Assembly: GCA_020621985.1 (NCBI GenBank)
Contig: JAHRYS010000002.1
Coordinates: forward strand, 305,730 to 369,729
Origin: Candidatus Ferrigenium altingense
GTDB lineage: Bacteria; Pseudomonadota; Gammaproteobacteria; Burkholderiales; Gallionellaceae
Reading direction: 5' to 3'
DNA length: 64,000 bases
In this document: piece by piece, positions 16,647 through 26,245 of the stretch
How positions within the stretch are numbered: the stretch's first letter is position 1
How the letters are laid out: every line of letters starts with the position of its first letter
The notes under the pieces: generated by a model
Database searches by the model: none
What the model saw: the letters and a program-made list of their open reading frames with translations, nothing else
Told to the model about the DNA's origin: nothing
Made by a program: the position numbers and the translations under genes

Positions 16647-17285
16647 TTATTTGGCTGCCGATTTGGATATAAAATTAATTCCCGCAAGTGAAAAATTCGC
16701 GATGTGCTTGGCAACCGCCGCGATTTCTTTATGGTCATAGCGCAGCTTGGGATGCAGGCGTTGCTGCACCGGATGGGAGTGGCGGTAATACAGGCATTGG
16801 CCGAGGATGCTGTGCACGCAACGGCGCAACTCGGCTTCCCCGGTTTTTTCTCCAGCGATTTCGCGCAATAGTTTGCCCAGGAATTCATGCAGCGGCGCAA
16901 TGGCTTCGCGCACGATCTTGTCCAGCGCGGGCGTGGGATCGGCCAGTTCGCGCGCCATGATCCGGCAGGGCAGCGAACCGTTCGTTTCGTCCAGCAGCAT
17001 CAGCATGAAGTCGCGGATAAACAGGCGCAGCCGCACCTCGGGATCTTCGTCGGCTTTGCCATTGGCGAGCTGCATGGCCTTGAGCGGCGCGAAATTCAGG
17101 GCTTCGGCGAGCAGGCCATCCTTGCTGCCGAAGTGATAATTCACCGCCGCGACATTCGTTTCGGCGCGGCGGCAGATCTCACGCACCGTCGCCCCCTGAA
17201 AACCATGCTGCGAAAACTCCTCGCGCGCCGCATTCAGCAGCCGCTCGCGGGTTTGTTCGGTTGCAGTCCCGGCTTCATGCATCAT
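16647..17285 (-). CDS. TetR-family regulator of the efflux operon (CecR/CerR type)
   Basis: The N-terminal helix-turn-helix (TRERLLNAAREEFSQHGFQGATVREICRRAETNVAAVNYHFGSKDGLL) is a standard TetR DNA-binding domain. The C-terminal half resembles the DUF1956 ligand domain of CecR-type regulators. The gene overlaps the stop of the outer-membrane factor gene by four bases (ATGATG start), so it is the last cistron of the efflux operon. A perfect palindrome fills the spacer of the operon promoter 6 kb upstream, which fits feedback repression relieved by a pump substrate. The ligand is unknown. Confidence 0.9.
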   Translation of the reverse strand: MMHEAGTATEQTRERLLNAAREEFSQHGFQGATVREICRRAETNVAAVNYHFGSKDGLLAEALNFAPLKAMQLANGKADEDPEVRLRLFIRDFMLMLLDETNGSLPCRIMARELADPTPALDKIVREAIAPLHEFLGKLLREIAGEKTGEAELRRCVHSILGQCLYYRHSHPVQQRLHPKLRYDHKEIAAVAKHIANFSLAGINFISKSAAK

Positions 17286-18829
17286 TTGCTTGCCTCATTC
17301 GCCGCGCTGTCTTGCCCGGCAAGCGCCTTGTAAAGCTGCGCGGCAGCTGACAACAGGGTGCGCCGCACCTGCAACGCACCTTGCTGTGCGGCGAACGATT
17401 CGCGCTGCGCATCCAGCACTTCCAGATGGTTGACGATACCCACCCCGTAGCGCGCTTCCACCAGCTTCAGGCGCCGGTTTTGCGCGTCGGCATTGGCTTC
17501 CTGCGCGGCGAGTTGCTCGGCGAGTTTTTCGCGCGCATTCAGCAAATCCGCGACTTCGCGGAACGCCTGCTGGATGGTTTTCTCGTATTCGGCGACCGCG
17601 ATGACCTTGCGCGCCTCGGCGACATCCAGGTTGGCGGAGTTGCGCCCGGCGTCGAACAACGGCAGCGTGAGCGCGGGCTGGAAACTCCACGCGCCGCTGC
17701 CCGCATCGAACAGCCCGGCCAGCGTGCGGCTGGCCGTGCCGACGCTGCCGGTCAGCGTGATGCGCGGCAGGAAAGCCGCGCGTGCCGCGCCGATATTCGC
17801 ATTCGCTGCGATCAGTTTGTGCTCGGCGGCCAGCACGTCGGGGCGCTGCAACAACACCTCGGCGGGCAGCCCGGCAATCAGGTCGGTGGTGATGTCCTGT
17901 CCGGCCAGGCTGCGTCCGGCGGGCAGATTTTTCATCTGCGCCAGCGGCTGCCCGACCAGCACATCGAGCAGGTTCCCGGCGGCGGCCTGTTGCCGTTCCA
18001 GATTGGCGCGCTCGGCCAACGCGGCCTGATACGCGCCATCGGCCTGCAGGAAATCCAGATCGCTGGACACGCCGAGATCGCGGCGGCGCGCTGTCAGCCC
18101 TCTGGTTTCGGCACGCGTCCTGGCGGTTTCTGCGGTAAGTTGCGCGCGTTCGCGCATTTCCAGCAACGACAGGTAGGCATTGGCCACGTCGGCGATCAGC
18201 GACAGGCGGAAGGCGCGCTGTGCGGCTTCGGTGGCGAGATAGCCGGCCTTGGCGGCCTCGCTCAGGCTGCCGACCCGCCCCCAGAAATCCAGCTCGAACG
18301 ACACCAGGCTGATGCCCACGTCATAGCGCTGCGAGTGCAGTGCATTGGGGCTGAATGCCGATGCGCCCGCCGGCGTCAGCGAGGCGTTGCGTCCGGCAGT
18401 CACGTTGAAGTTGGGCAGCCGGTCGGCCTGCTGGATGCCGTATTGCGCGCGCGCCTCGGCGATGCGCGCGGTGGCGATGCGCAGGTCGCGGTTGTTTTCC
18501 AGCGCGGCGCTGATCAAGGCCTGCAAGCGCGGATCGGGATAATAATGCTGCCAGTCGGTGTCAGCGACCCGGCGCACACCGCCCGGCTTGGTATTGTCCG
18601 GCCATGCGGCGGAAACGGGTGAGGCGGGACGCTGGTAGTCGGGCGTCAGCGAACAGCCTGTCAGCGCAACGGCCAGCACTGCGCATGGAAAAAACTTCTT
18701 CCGCAGATTACGCAGATTTGCGCAGATTTGAAAACCATCGTCACAGGATAAACCAGGGCACAGTGATTGCTGATTCTGGCTCAATCTGCGTCCATCTGCG
18801 TAATCTGCGGATGCATTAAGTGTTTTCAT
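17282..18829 (-). CDS. Efflux outer-membrane lipoprotein (NodT/OprM family)
   Basis: This TolC-like lipoprotein is the exit duct of a tripartite RND pump. The body starts GCSLTPDYQRPASPVSAAW and contains two long helical hairpin repeats typical of OprM. I choose the ATG behind AGGAGAAAGGTTCCC (515 residues), not the longer frame in the track. Residues 6-43 are translated from a palindromic repeat, so the hydrophobic core (FFPCAVLAVALTGC) now begins some 45 residues from the start, with the lipobox Cys at 59. The start overlaps the pump gene by 14 bases. Export efficiency may be affected. Confidence 0.9.
   Translation of the reverse strand: MKTLNASADYADGRRLSQNQQSLCPGLSCDDGFQICANLRNLRKKFFPCAVLAVALTGCSLTPDYQRPASPVSAAWPDNTKPGGVRRVADTDWQHYYPDPRLQALISAALENNRDLRIATARIAEARAQYGIQQADRLPNFNVTAGRNASLTPAGASAFSPNALHSQRYDVGISLVSFELDFWGRVGSLSEAAKAGYLATEAAQRAFRLSLIADVANAYLSLLEMRERAQLTAETARTRAETRGLTARRRDLGVSSDLDFLQADGAYQAALAERANLERQQAAAGNLLDVLVGQPLAQMKNLPAGRSLAGQDITTDLIAGLPAEVLLQRPDVLAAEHKLIAANANIGAARAAFLPRITLTGSVGTASRTLAGLFDAGSGAWSFQPALTLPLFDAGRNSANLDVAEARKVIAVAEYEKTIQQAFREVADLLNAREKLAEQLAAQEANADAQNRRLKLVEARYGVGIVNHLEVLDAQRESFAAQQGALQVRRTLLSAAAQLYKALAGQDSAANEASK
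18701..18810. repeat. Palindromic repeat, family A, copy 2, inside the outer-membrane factor gene
   Basis: CCGCAGATTACGCAGAT at one end and its exact complement ATCTGCGTAATCTGCGG at the other give 17-bp perfect terminal inverted repeats around about 76 bases. The element is related to the copy near 3.9 kb. It lies between the start codon and the signal-peptide hydrophobic core of the efflux lipoprotein gene, and the reading frame stays open across it. Confidence 0.85.
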
Positions 18830-21800
18830 GGGAACCTTTCTCCTCATGTTCGGCGTGCTTGCGTGCATGTCCCGGGAAGATGCGCCGCACTGCCATGAAG
18901 AACACCGGCACCAGGAAGATCGCAAACACGGTCGCGGCAACCATGCCGCCGATGACGCCGGTGCCGATGGCGTGGCGGCTCTCGGCGCCCGCGCCGGTGG
19001 AAATGGCCAGCGGAAACACGCCGGCGACGAAGGCGATGGAAGTCATCAGGATCGGCCGCAGGCGCAGGCGGCAGGCTTCCAGCACGGCATCGAGACGTTC
19101 GCGCCCCTCGTCTTCGAGGCGGCGCGCGAATTCGACGATCAGGATGGCATTCTTGGCGGCCAGCCCGATGATCGCGATCAGCCCGACCTTGAAATACACG
19201 TCGTTGGGCAGCCCGCGCAGTTCCACCGCGACCAGCGCGCCGAACACGCCGAGCGGCACGGCCAGCATCACCGCCAATGGAATGGACCAGCTTTCATACA
19301 GCGCGGCGAGCACCAGGAACACCACCAGCAGCGACACGCCGAACAGCAGCGGCGCCTGCTGGCCGGAGACTTTTTCCTCGGACGAAATGCCCGACCACTC
19401 GAAGCCGATGCCCGGCGGCAGTTTCAGCGCGATGGCTTCCATCGCGGCGAGCGCCTCGCCGCTCGACACGCCCGGCGCGGTCGCCCCGGAGATCTTCATC
19501 GCCGCCAGACCGTTGTAGCGGTCGAGCTTGGTCGCTCCCGCCACCCATCGGGTGCTGACGAACTCCGACAGGCGCACCATGCGCCCGGCGCTGTTGCGCA
19601 CCGCGGTGCGCAACAGGTCTGCTTCGCTGCGGCGTGTCGCTTTCTCGGCCTGCATCTGCACGCGCAGCACCCGCCCCTGGCGCACGAAGTCGTTGATATA
19701 GGACACGCCAAACAGCGATTGCAGGGTATCGTTGAGGTCGGTGGCATTGATTCCCAGCGTCTCCGCCTTGTCGCGGTCGATGTCGAGGAAAAGCTGCGGC
19801 GCGGGTTCCTGGCCCTCGGGGCGCACCGCGGCGAGGCGCTTGTCGCCCATCGCCATGCCCAGCACCTGATTGCGCGCATCGAGCAGCTTTTCGCGCCCGA
19901 CCCCGCCGCGGTCCTGGAGGCGGAAATCGAAGCCGCCGGCCGAGGCGAGCTCCGGTATCGGCGGCGGATTGATCGCGAACAGCATCGCCTGCTTCATGCG
20001 GAAGAACTCCATGTTGGCGCGCTTGATCAGGGCCTGCGACGAATTTTCCTTGCCCGGCCGGTCATCCCAGTCCTTGAGTTTGATGAAGGCGAGCGCCATG
20101 TTCTGGCCGCGGCCGAAGAAGGAAAAGCCCAGCACGCCGACCACCTTGTCCACCTGCGGCTGCTTCAGGAAGAACTGCTCGACCGATTCCAGCACGGCCC
20201 GCGATCTTTCTTGCGTGGCCGCGGGCGGCAACTGGATCGCGGTGACGATGTAGCCCTGGTCTTCTTCAGGCAGGAAGCTGCCCGGCAGTTTCATGTAGGT
20301 CCAGGCGGCGATTACGACGATCACGGCGTAAATCGCGAGCGAGCGCAGCAGCCTGCGCGTGGCGTGATTGACCCCGCCGACGTAGCTCGTCGTCACGCGC
20401 CCGAAGAAACGGTTGAAGCGGCCATGAAAGCCGCGCTCCAGGTTTTCCGGGTCGTGCTTGAGTAGGCTCGCGCACAGCGCCGGCGTGAGCGAGAGCGCGA
20501 GGAAGGCGGAGAACGCCATGGTCACCACCAGCGTGACGGCGAACTGGCGGTAGATCGCGCCGGTCGAGCCGGGGAAAAACGCCATCGGCACGAACACCGC
20601 CATCAGCACCAGGGTGATCGCGATGATGGCGCCGGTGATTTCCTTCATCGCCTGCCGGGTCGCCGCGCGCGGGTCGAGATGGTTGGCGCGCATGTTGCGC
20701 TCGACGTTCTCCACCACCACGATGGCATCGTCCACCACGATGCCGATCGCCAGCACCATCGCAAACAGCGTCAGCACATTGATCGAGAAACCGAAAACAT
20801 ACAGCCCCAGCATCCCGCCCAGCAGCGACACCGGCACGACGATCGCGGGAATCAGCGTGGTGCGCCAGTTGCCGAGGAACATGAACATCACCAGCACCAC
20901 CAGCGCCGCCGCTTCCAGCAGGGTGATGATCACTTCGCGGATGGACAGTTCGATGAAGCGCGTGGTGTCGTAGGGCACCGCCCAGTCCACGCCCTGCGGG
21001 AAGTAGCGCGACAGCTCCTGCATCTTGGCGCGCACGCCTTGCGCGGTCGCCAGCGCGTTCGCTCCCGGCGTGATGCGTATCGCCATGCCGGCGATGGGCT
21101 GGCTGTTGAGGCGCGCGGTGCGGCTGTAGTCCTGCGCGCCCAGTTCGATGCGGGCGATATCCTTGAGTCTCACCGATGATCCGTCCGGGTTGGCGCGCAC
21201 CACGATGTCGCCGAATTCTTCCGGCGTAACGAGGCGCCCGCGGCTGCCGAGGACGGCGTTGATCTCCTGTCCCGGCGCGGCCGGCAACTGCCCGACTTCG
21301 CCCAGCGGCAGCAGCGCGTTCTGCGCGCGCACCGCGCGGCCGACATCGGCGGGCGAGAGCGCGTAGGCCTCCAGCCGGTCCGGTTTGAGCCAGATGCGCA
21401 TCGAATATTCGGTGCCGAACAGCAGCACCTCGCCCACACCGGACACGCGCAACAGCGGGTCCAGCACGCTGGCGGTGGCGTAGCTGCCGAGGTCGACGGC
21501 GTCCAGATGCCCATCCGGCGAAGTCAGTGCGACCACCATGATGAAGTTGCGCCCGGCGCGGGTCACTGTCACGCCTAGCCGCCGCACGTCGTCCGGCAGC
21601 CGCGCTTCCACGCGTTTGATGCGGTTCTGCGCCTCGACCGAGGCGAACTGGATATCGGTGCCGGGGCGGAAGGTCAGCGACACCTGCCCGGAACCCACCT
21701 GCGAACTGGAATCCATGTAGAGCAGGTTGTCGATGCCGTTCATCTCCTGCTCGATCAGCTGCACCGCGCTCTGTTCGACCACCTGCGCCGATGCGCCGGG

Positions 21801-21950
21801 ATAGGTGACGGAAATGTCCAGCGCGGGCGGCGCTACCGACGGATATTGCGATACCGGCAACGCGCGCAGCGCCAGTGCCCCGGCGAACGTGATCAGGATC
21901 GCGATGACCCAGGCGAAGATCGGGCGGTCAATGAAGAAATTGGCGAACAT
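18816..21950 (-). CDS. RND efflux pump, inner-membrane transporter (HAE1/AcrB type)
   Basis: This is the proton-driven drug pump of a tripartite system. The 1044 residues match AcrB/MexB length and order. A first helix (FIDRPIFAWVIAILITFAGALALRALPVSQYPSVAPPALDISVTYPGA, quoted in part) is followed by a large periplasmic porter loop. The TM4 proton-relay Asp pair sits in AIGIVVDDAIVVVENVERNM, and a second loop and set of helices complete the protein. The hydrophobe/amphiphile (HAE1) type fits multidrug rather than metal efflux; the substrate cannot be read. It starts nine bases after the adaptor gene. The 545-codon plus-strand ORF opposite is a shadow. Confidence 0.95.
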   Translation of the reverse strand: MFANFFIDRPIFAWVIAILITFAGALALRALPVSQYPSVAPPALDISVTYPGASAQVVEQSAVQLIEQEMNGIDNLLYMDSSSQVGSGQVSLTFRPGTDIQFASVEAQNRIKRVEARLPDDVRRLGVTVTRAGRNFIMVVALTSPDGHLDAVDLGSYATASVLDPLLRVSGVGEVLLFGTEYSMRIWLKPDRLEAYALSPADVGRAVRAQNALLPLGEVGQLPAAPGQEINAVLGSRGRLVTPEEFGDIVVRANPDGSSVRLKDIARIELGAQDYSRTARLNSQPIAGMAIRITPGANALATAQGVRAKMQELSRYFPQGVDWAVPYDTTRFIELSIREVIITLLEAAALVVLVMFMFLGNWRTTLIPAIVVPVSLLGGMLGLYVFGFSINVLTLFAMVLAIGIVVDDAIVVVENVERNMRANHLDPRAATRQAMKEITGAIIAITLVLMAVFVPMAFFPGSTGAIYRQFAVTLVVTMAFSAFLALSLTPALCASLLKHDPENLERGFHGRFNRFFGRVTTSYVGGVNHATRRLLRSLAIYAVIVVIAAWTYMKLPGSFLPEEDQGYIVTAIQLPPAATQERSRAVLESVEQFFLKQPQVDKVVGVLGFSFFGRGQNMALAFIKLKDWDDRPGKENSSQALIKRANMEFFRMKQAMLFAINPPPIPELASAGGFDFRLQDRGGVGREKLLDARNQVLGMAMGDKRLAAVRPEGQEPAPQLFLDIDRDKAETLGINATDLNDTLQSLFGVSYINDFVRQGRVLRVQMQAEKATRRSEADLLRTAVRNSAGRMVRLSEFVSTRWVAGATKLDRYNGLAAMKISGATAPGVSSGEALAAMEAIALKLPPGIGFEWSGISSEEKVSGQQAPLLFGVSLLVVFLVLAALYESWSIPLAVMLAVPLGVFGALVAVELRGLPNDVYFKVGLIAIIGLAAKNAILIVEFARRLEDEGRERLDAVLEACRLRLRPILMTSIAFVAGVFPLAISTGAGAESRHAIGTGVIGGMVAATVFAIFLVPVFFMAVRRIFPGHARKHAEHEEKGSHENT

Positions 21951-21959
21951 GAGTGACCC

Positions 21960-23102
21960 TTATGGCTTCGCCGCAGGCGGAGTTGTCTTGATTTCTGTCC
22001 GCGGCACGCCGTTAACCGGCACCGCTTTCACCGGTGTGCCCGGCCGCGCCTTCTGCAGGCCGTTCACGATGACCTGCTCGCCGCCCTTCAAGCCTTCGGC
22101 GATGATGAAATCGCTGCCTGCCATGCCGCCGGTTTTTACCGGCAGCGGCGCGGCCTTGCCGTCGGGGGTTACGACCATCACGAACTGCCCCTGCGGATTG
22201 GCCTGCACGGCGCGCTGCGGCACGCGGATGGCGTTGTCCGCCAGCGCTTGCGGGAAGCGCAGGCGCACGAACATGCCGGGCAGCAATTCGCGTTGCGGGT
22301 TGGGAAATTCGGCGCGCAGGCTGACCGCGCCGGTGGCCGGGTCGACCGCCATGTCCGTGAAGAATATTTTGCCTGCTTGCGGATAGACGCTGCCGTCTTC
22401 CATCAGCATTTCCACGCTGGCGGATTCGGCGCGCTTGAGTTTGCCCGACTTGACGGCTCGTCTCAGGCGCAACACGTCCGCGCCGGGCTGGGTGAAGTTG
22501 ACGTGGATCGGGTCGAGCTGCTCGATGGTCGCGAGCAGCGTGGCCTCGCCCTTGCCGACCAGCGCGCCTTCGGTCACCAGCGCGCGGCCGATGCGCCCGG
22601 AAATCGCGGCGGGGACGCTGGCATTTTCCAGGTCTTCCTCGGCGCGGATCAGCGCGGCTTCGGCCTGCTTGGCCTTGGCGGCGGCCAGGTCATATTCCTG
22701 CTGGCTGACCGCCTTGATTTCGAGCAGCGGCTTGTAGCGCTCGACCGTCTGGCGCGCGATCATCTGGTCGGCCCTGGCGGCCTCGGCGGCCGCACGATAG
22801 GTGCGCGCATCGATCTGGAACAGCGGCCCGCCCGCCTTGACATCGCTGCCTTCCTGAAACAGCCGCTTTTCAATCACTCCCTCGACGCGCGCGCGTACCT
22901 GCGCGGTGCGGTAAGCCTGCAGGCGTCCCGGCAGATCCTGCGTGAGCGTCGCGCTGCCTGCGGTTACGGTGATCACGTCCACCTCGGGCGGCGGCATTCC
23001 CGCACCGGGGCCTGCGGCGGGTTTGTCATTTGTTTTGCCGCAACCGGCCAGCAGAACGGCCAGAAGGAGCGTATGAATTATCGGCTTGGTTAAAGTTGTC
23101 AT
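21960..23102 (-). CDS. RND efflux periplasmic adaptor (membrane fusion protein, AcrA/MexA type)
   Basis: The adaptor joins the RND pump to its outer-membrane duct. From the ATG giving MTTLTKPIIHTLLLAVLLAGCGKTND it is a 380-residue lipoprotein with lipobox LLAGC. The track start 19 codons upstream lacks a signal sequence. It shows the barrel-sandwich (lipoyl-like) halves (AQVRARVEGVIEKRLFQEGSDVKAG and ISGRIGRALVTEGALVGKGE), a coiled-coil hairpin between them, and C-terminal beta-barrel regions. It is the first gene of the adaptor, pump, duct and TetR operon. Confidence 0.94.
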   Translation of the reverse strand: MTTLTKPIIHTLLLAVLLAGCGKTNDKPAAGPGAGMPPPEVDVITVTAGSATLTQDLPGRLQAYRTAQVRARVEGVIEKRLFQEGSDVKAGGPLFQIDARTYRAAAEAARADQMIARQTVERYKPLLEIKAVSQQEYDLAAAKAKQAEAALIRAEEDLENASVPAAISGRIGRALVTEGALVGKGEATLLATIEQLDPIHVNFTQPGADVLRLRRAVKSGKLKRAESASVEMLMEDGSVYPQAGKIFFTDMAVDPATGAVSLRAEFPNPQRELLPGMFVRLRFPQALADNAIRVPQRAVQANPQGQFVMVVTPDGKAAPLPVKTGGMAGSDFIIAEGLKGGEQVIVNGLQKARPGTPVKAVPVNGVPRTEIKTTPPAAKP

Positions 23103-23234
23103 GTTGAGGGCCTCTATAGATTTTTGCTGGCGCAGTTCACGGATTGCACCTGCGCCCATTACGCTACAAATTGTCTGGTGATTTTTGCCGCGCCCCGGAA
23201 TTGTGAAAAAAGCAAAACCACAGACTACAAGACA

Positions 23235-23263
23235 AGAATATCAAACGCTTGTTTGAATGTAAA
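23235..23263 (-). promoter_or_regulatory. Efflux operon promoter with embedded TetR-type operator
   Basis: On the minus strand, TTTACA and TATTCT are separated by exactly 17 bases. That spacer holds the perfect palindrome TCAAACAAGCGTTTGA. An operator placed between the -35 and -10 boxes is the textbook layout for repression by a TetR-family protein, and the operon encodes one as its last gene. The adaptor gene starts about 130 bases downstream. Confidence 0.75.
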
Positions 23264-23292
23264 GCAAAGGACTGCTGAAAGGGGCTCTTGCG

Positions 23293-24156
23293 TCATTCGG
23301 GGTTCTTAAGTTGCAGCGCCAGTTGATACAGTTCGTTGCGGCCGGCCCCGCTGATTTGGGTGGCAAGCTGCACTGCCTGTTTGAGCGGCAACTCCCCGAG
23401 CAGCGTTTCGAGGACGCGCCTTGCTTCGGCGGGCAAGCCCGGTTGCGGTACTGCGCCGGAAACCAGCACGACGAATTCGCCGCGCTGCTGGTTGCTGTCG
23501 GACAGCAACCATGCCTCGGCATCGCGCAAAGGGCAGGAATGGATCGTCTCGAACAGCTTGGTGATCTCGCGTGCCAGCACGATTTGCCGCTCCCCGCCCA
23601 ATACCGCGCATAAATCGGCGACGCATTCGACGATGCGGTGCGGGGCCTCGTAAAATATCAGCGTGCAGGCCTGGTCGCGCAGGGACTCGAGTGCGGTACA
23701 ACGCGCGGCGGATTTGTTGGGCAAGAAGCCGTGGAACAGGAAATGCGGCTCCGCCAAGCCCGCCGCCGACAAGGCCGCTATCGCCGCGTTCGCGCCGGGG
23801 ACCGGGATGACGCGCAGCCCGGCCGCGCGCACCGCCTGCACCAGCAATGCCCCCGGGTCGCTGACGGCGGGGGTGCCCGCATCGCTGACGAAGGCCACGC
23901 TCTGTCCGGCCTGGAGCAGCGCGACGATCTTTTCCGCCGCTGTGCGTTCGTTATGCTGGTGTACCGCCATCAGCCGGTTTGCGCCGATGCCATGCTGTGT
24001 CAGCAAATGCGCGGTGTTGCGCGTGTCCTCCGCCGCGACCACGTCCGCCGCCGCCAGCACATCCAGCGCGCGCAGGGTAATGTCACGCAGATTACCAATC
24101 GGCGTGGCAACTACATATAATGCGGGTTCCAATTTTTGCGGGTGTTCGTTATGCAA
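23293..24156 (-). CDS. rsmI: 16S rRNA (cytidine-1402-2'-O)-methyltransferase
   Basis: RsmI methylates the ribose of C1402 in the decoding centre of 16S rRNA. It is a tetrapyrrole-methylase-fold enzyme with the signatures LYVVATPIGNLRDITLRAL, AAEDTRNT and VSDAGTPAVSDPG. The 287-residue size is standard. The frame starts at a TTG with AGAGG eight bases upstream; no ATG precedes the conserved region. That start overlaps the start of the divergent lpoA-like gene by six bases. A TTG eight codons later is an alternative without a ribosome site. Confidence 0.94.
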   Translation of the reverse strand: MHNEHPQKLEPALYVVATPIGNLRDITLRALDVLAAADVVAAEDTRNTAHLLTQHGIGANRLMAVHQHNERTAAEKIVALLQAGQSVAFVSDAGTPAVSDPGALLVQAVRAAGLRVIPVPGANAAIAALSAAGLAEPHFLFHGFLPNKSAARCTALESLRDQACTLIFYEAPHRIVECVADLCAVLGGERQIVLAREITKLFETIHSCPLRDAEAWLLSDSNQQRGEFVVLVSGAVPQPGLPAEARRVLETLLGELPLKQAVQLATQISGAGRNELYQLALQLKNPE

Positions 24157-25278
24157 CGTGGGTTCCTCTGGCTGTCGGCTCTGCTCGCACTATACGTGAG
24201 CGGTTTTGCTTGCGCCATCGATGGGTTGCGGCCCGGCGAACCGCTGGCGCGCGGCGACGACATGCCGGTGCCGCATATCGCGCTGCTGTTGCCGTTGAAG
24301 TCGGAGGTTTTCGGCACCGCCGCCGAAGCGGTACGGCAGGGTTTTCAGGCGGCGGCCGAACTGGAAATGCGCTTGCCGGGCGGATTGCCGGTGCGCGTGT
24401 ATAGCTGCTTCGATGAGAGCAAGGACATCGCCGCGCTGTATCGCCAGGCCATCGCCGGCGGTGCGCGCGCCGTGGTGGGGCCGCTGACGCGCAACGGCGC
24501 AAGTGCACTGGCGGCGGAGCAGCAGGGCATTACCGTGCCGACCTTGGCCTTGAACGTAGTGGAAGGCCCGCCTGCCGGGCAGCTGTATTTCTTCGGCATG
24601 GCGGTGGAAGCGGAGGCACGGCAAGCCGCGCAGCTGGCCAAGCGGCAGGGTTTGCATCAGGCCATCGTCATTGCCACCCGCGCGCAACTGGCCCAGCGCT
24701 TGCAATTCGCCTTTGAGGAAGAATGGCAGCGCTCGGGCGGCGCGATACTGGAAGAGATTGAATTCGACAACGACCCGGCAGTCTTTGCGGATATCGCCGA
24801 CAGGCCGGATACGGCGGTGTTCCTCGCCACAGACGCCGAAAAGGCGCATTTGATCCGCCCTTATCTGCCGAACAAGCTGCCGATTTATGCCACCTCGCAA
24901 ATTTTTACCGGCAACGGCAACACCCTGACCAATTACGATCTGAACGGCATCCGCTTTGTGGATATGCCGTGGTTGCTGCAAGCCGACCATCCGGCGGTGA
25001 TGATTTATCCGCGCTCCATCCCGCCGCTTTCCGCCGACCATGAGCGGCTGTACGCGCTGGGCATAGACGCATTCCGCCTGATCCAGTTGCTGCTGGACAA
25101 CAAAGTTGACGATGCATTGTCACTGGACGGGGTGAGCGGACGCATAGAATTGGAGGGTCGCATTTTCCAGCGCATGGCGGTTCCGGCGCTGTTTACGCAG
25201 GGACAGGCGCAGCTGCGCAACGCGCAGGCCGCTCCCGCGCCACAGGTGTTTCCCGATCGGCCCGCCGGGAAGCCATGA
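24151..25278 (+). CDS. LpoA/LppC-like penicillin-binding protein activator (periplasmic binding fold)
   Basis: The protein has a signal peptide (MQRGFLWLSALLALYVSGFACA) and then a type I periplasmic-binding-protein fold (PHIALLLPLKSEVFGTAAEAVRQGF, VVGPLTRNGASALA). In enterics the equivalent gene between rsmI and yraN is lpoA, an outer-membrane lipoprotein that activates PBP1A. Here the product, at 375 residues, lacks the TPR-rich N-terminal half, and I see no clear lipobox, so PBP activation is inferred from synteny only. I use the ATG after the signal-peptide start instead of the upstream TTG. It overlaps yraN by four bases (ATGA). Confidence 0.8.
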   Translation: MQRGFLWLSALLALYVSGFACAIDGLRPGEPLARGDDMPVPHIALLLPLKSEVFGTAAEAVRQGFQAAAELEMRLPGGLPVRVYSCFDESKDIAALYRQAIAGGARAVVGPLTRNGASALAAEQQGITVPTLALNVVEGPPAGQLYFFGMAVEAEARQAAQLAKRQGLHQAIVIATRAQLAQRLQFAFEEEWQRSGGAILEEIEFDNDPAVFADIADRPDTAVFLATDAEKAHLIRPYLPNKLPIYATSQIFTGNGNTLTNYDLNGIRFVDMPWLLQADHPAVMIYPRSIPPLSADHERLYALGIDAFRLIQLLLDNKVDDALSLDGVSGRIELEGRIFQRMAVPALFTQGQAQLRNAQAAPAPQVFPDRPAGKP

Positions 25279-25607
25279 ACAACGGCGCGCAGGCCGAACA
25301 ACACGCGGCGCGATACTTGCAACAGCAGGGTTTGAAGCCGGTCGCGCAAAACTATCGCAGCCGCTTTGGCGAGATCGATTTGATCATGCAGGACGGCGCG
25401 ACCCTGGTGTTCGTCGAGGTGCGCCTGCGGCGTAGCGCCAATTTCGGCGGCGCGGCGGCCAGCATCGACGCGCGCAAGCAGCGGCGCATCATCCGCACCG
25501 CGCAACAATATCTCGCCGGCCTCGCGCATATCCCGCCGTGCCGCTTCGATGCGGTGCTGATGGATGATAGCGGCGTGCAGTGGCTCAGGAATGCGTTCGA
25601 GGCCTGA
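25275..25607 (+). CDS. yraN: YraN-family protein (UPF0102), endonuclease-like fold
   Basis: YraN proteins have a restriction-endonuclease-like fold; their role is unproven, with links to recombination and replication proposed. The 110 residues carry the family core GAQAEQHAARYLQQQGLKPVAQNYRSRFGEIDLIMQDG, followed by LVFVEVRLRR, which contains the Glu-Asp-Glu-x-Arg residues of the nuclease-like active site (normally ExK). It is coupled to the lpoA-like gene through an ATGA overlap, as in the conserved rsmI-lpoA-yraN-diaA-dolP cluster. Confidence 0.92.
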   Translation: MNNGAQAEQHAARYLQQQGLKPVAQNYRSRFGEIDLIMQDGATLVFVEVRLRRSANFGGAAASIDARKQRRIIRTAQQYLAGLAHIPPCRFDAVLMDDSGVQWLRNAFEA

Positions 25608-25631
25608 TTCGGTTAATATTCGCGCTCATAG

Positions 25632-26243
<612 letters not shown>

Positions 26244-26245
26244 CG

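Noticed and set aside
18701-18810. Repeated CGCAGAT units as a CRISPR or tandem repeat
   Set aside because: The units are inverted and form one palindromic element; there are no regularly spaced spacers.
18828-20465. 545-codon plus-strand ORF antisense to the RND pump gene
   Set aside because: The opposite strand encodes a complete, motif-rich transporter. The antisense product is rich in His, Arg and Gln with no family resemblance, as expected of a GC-driven shadow frame.
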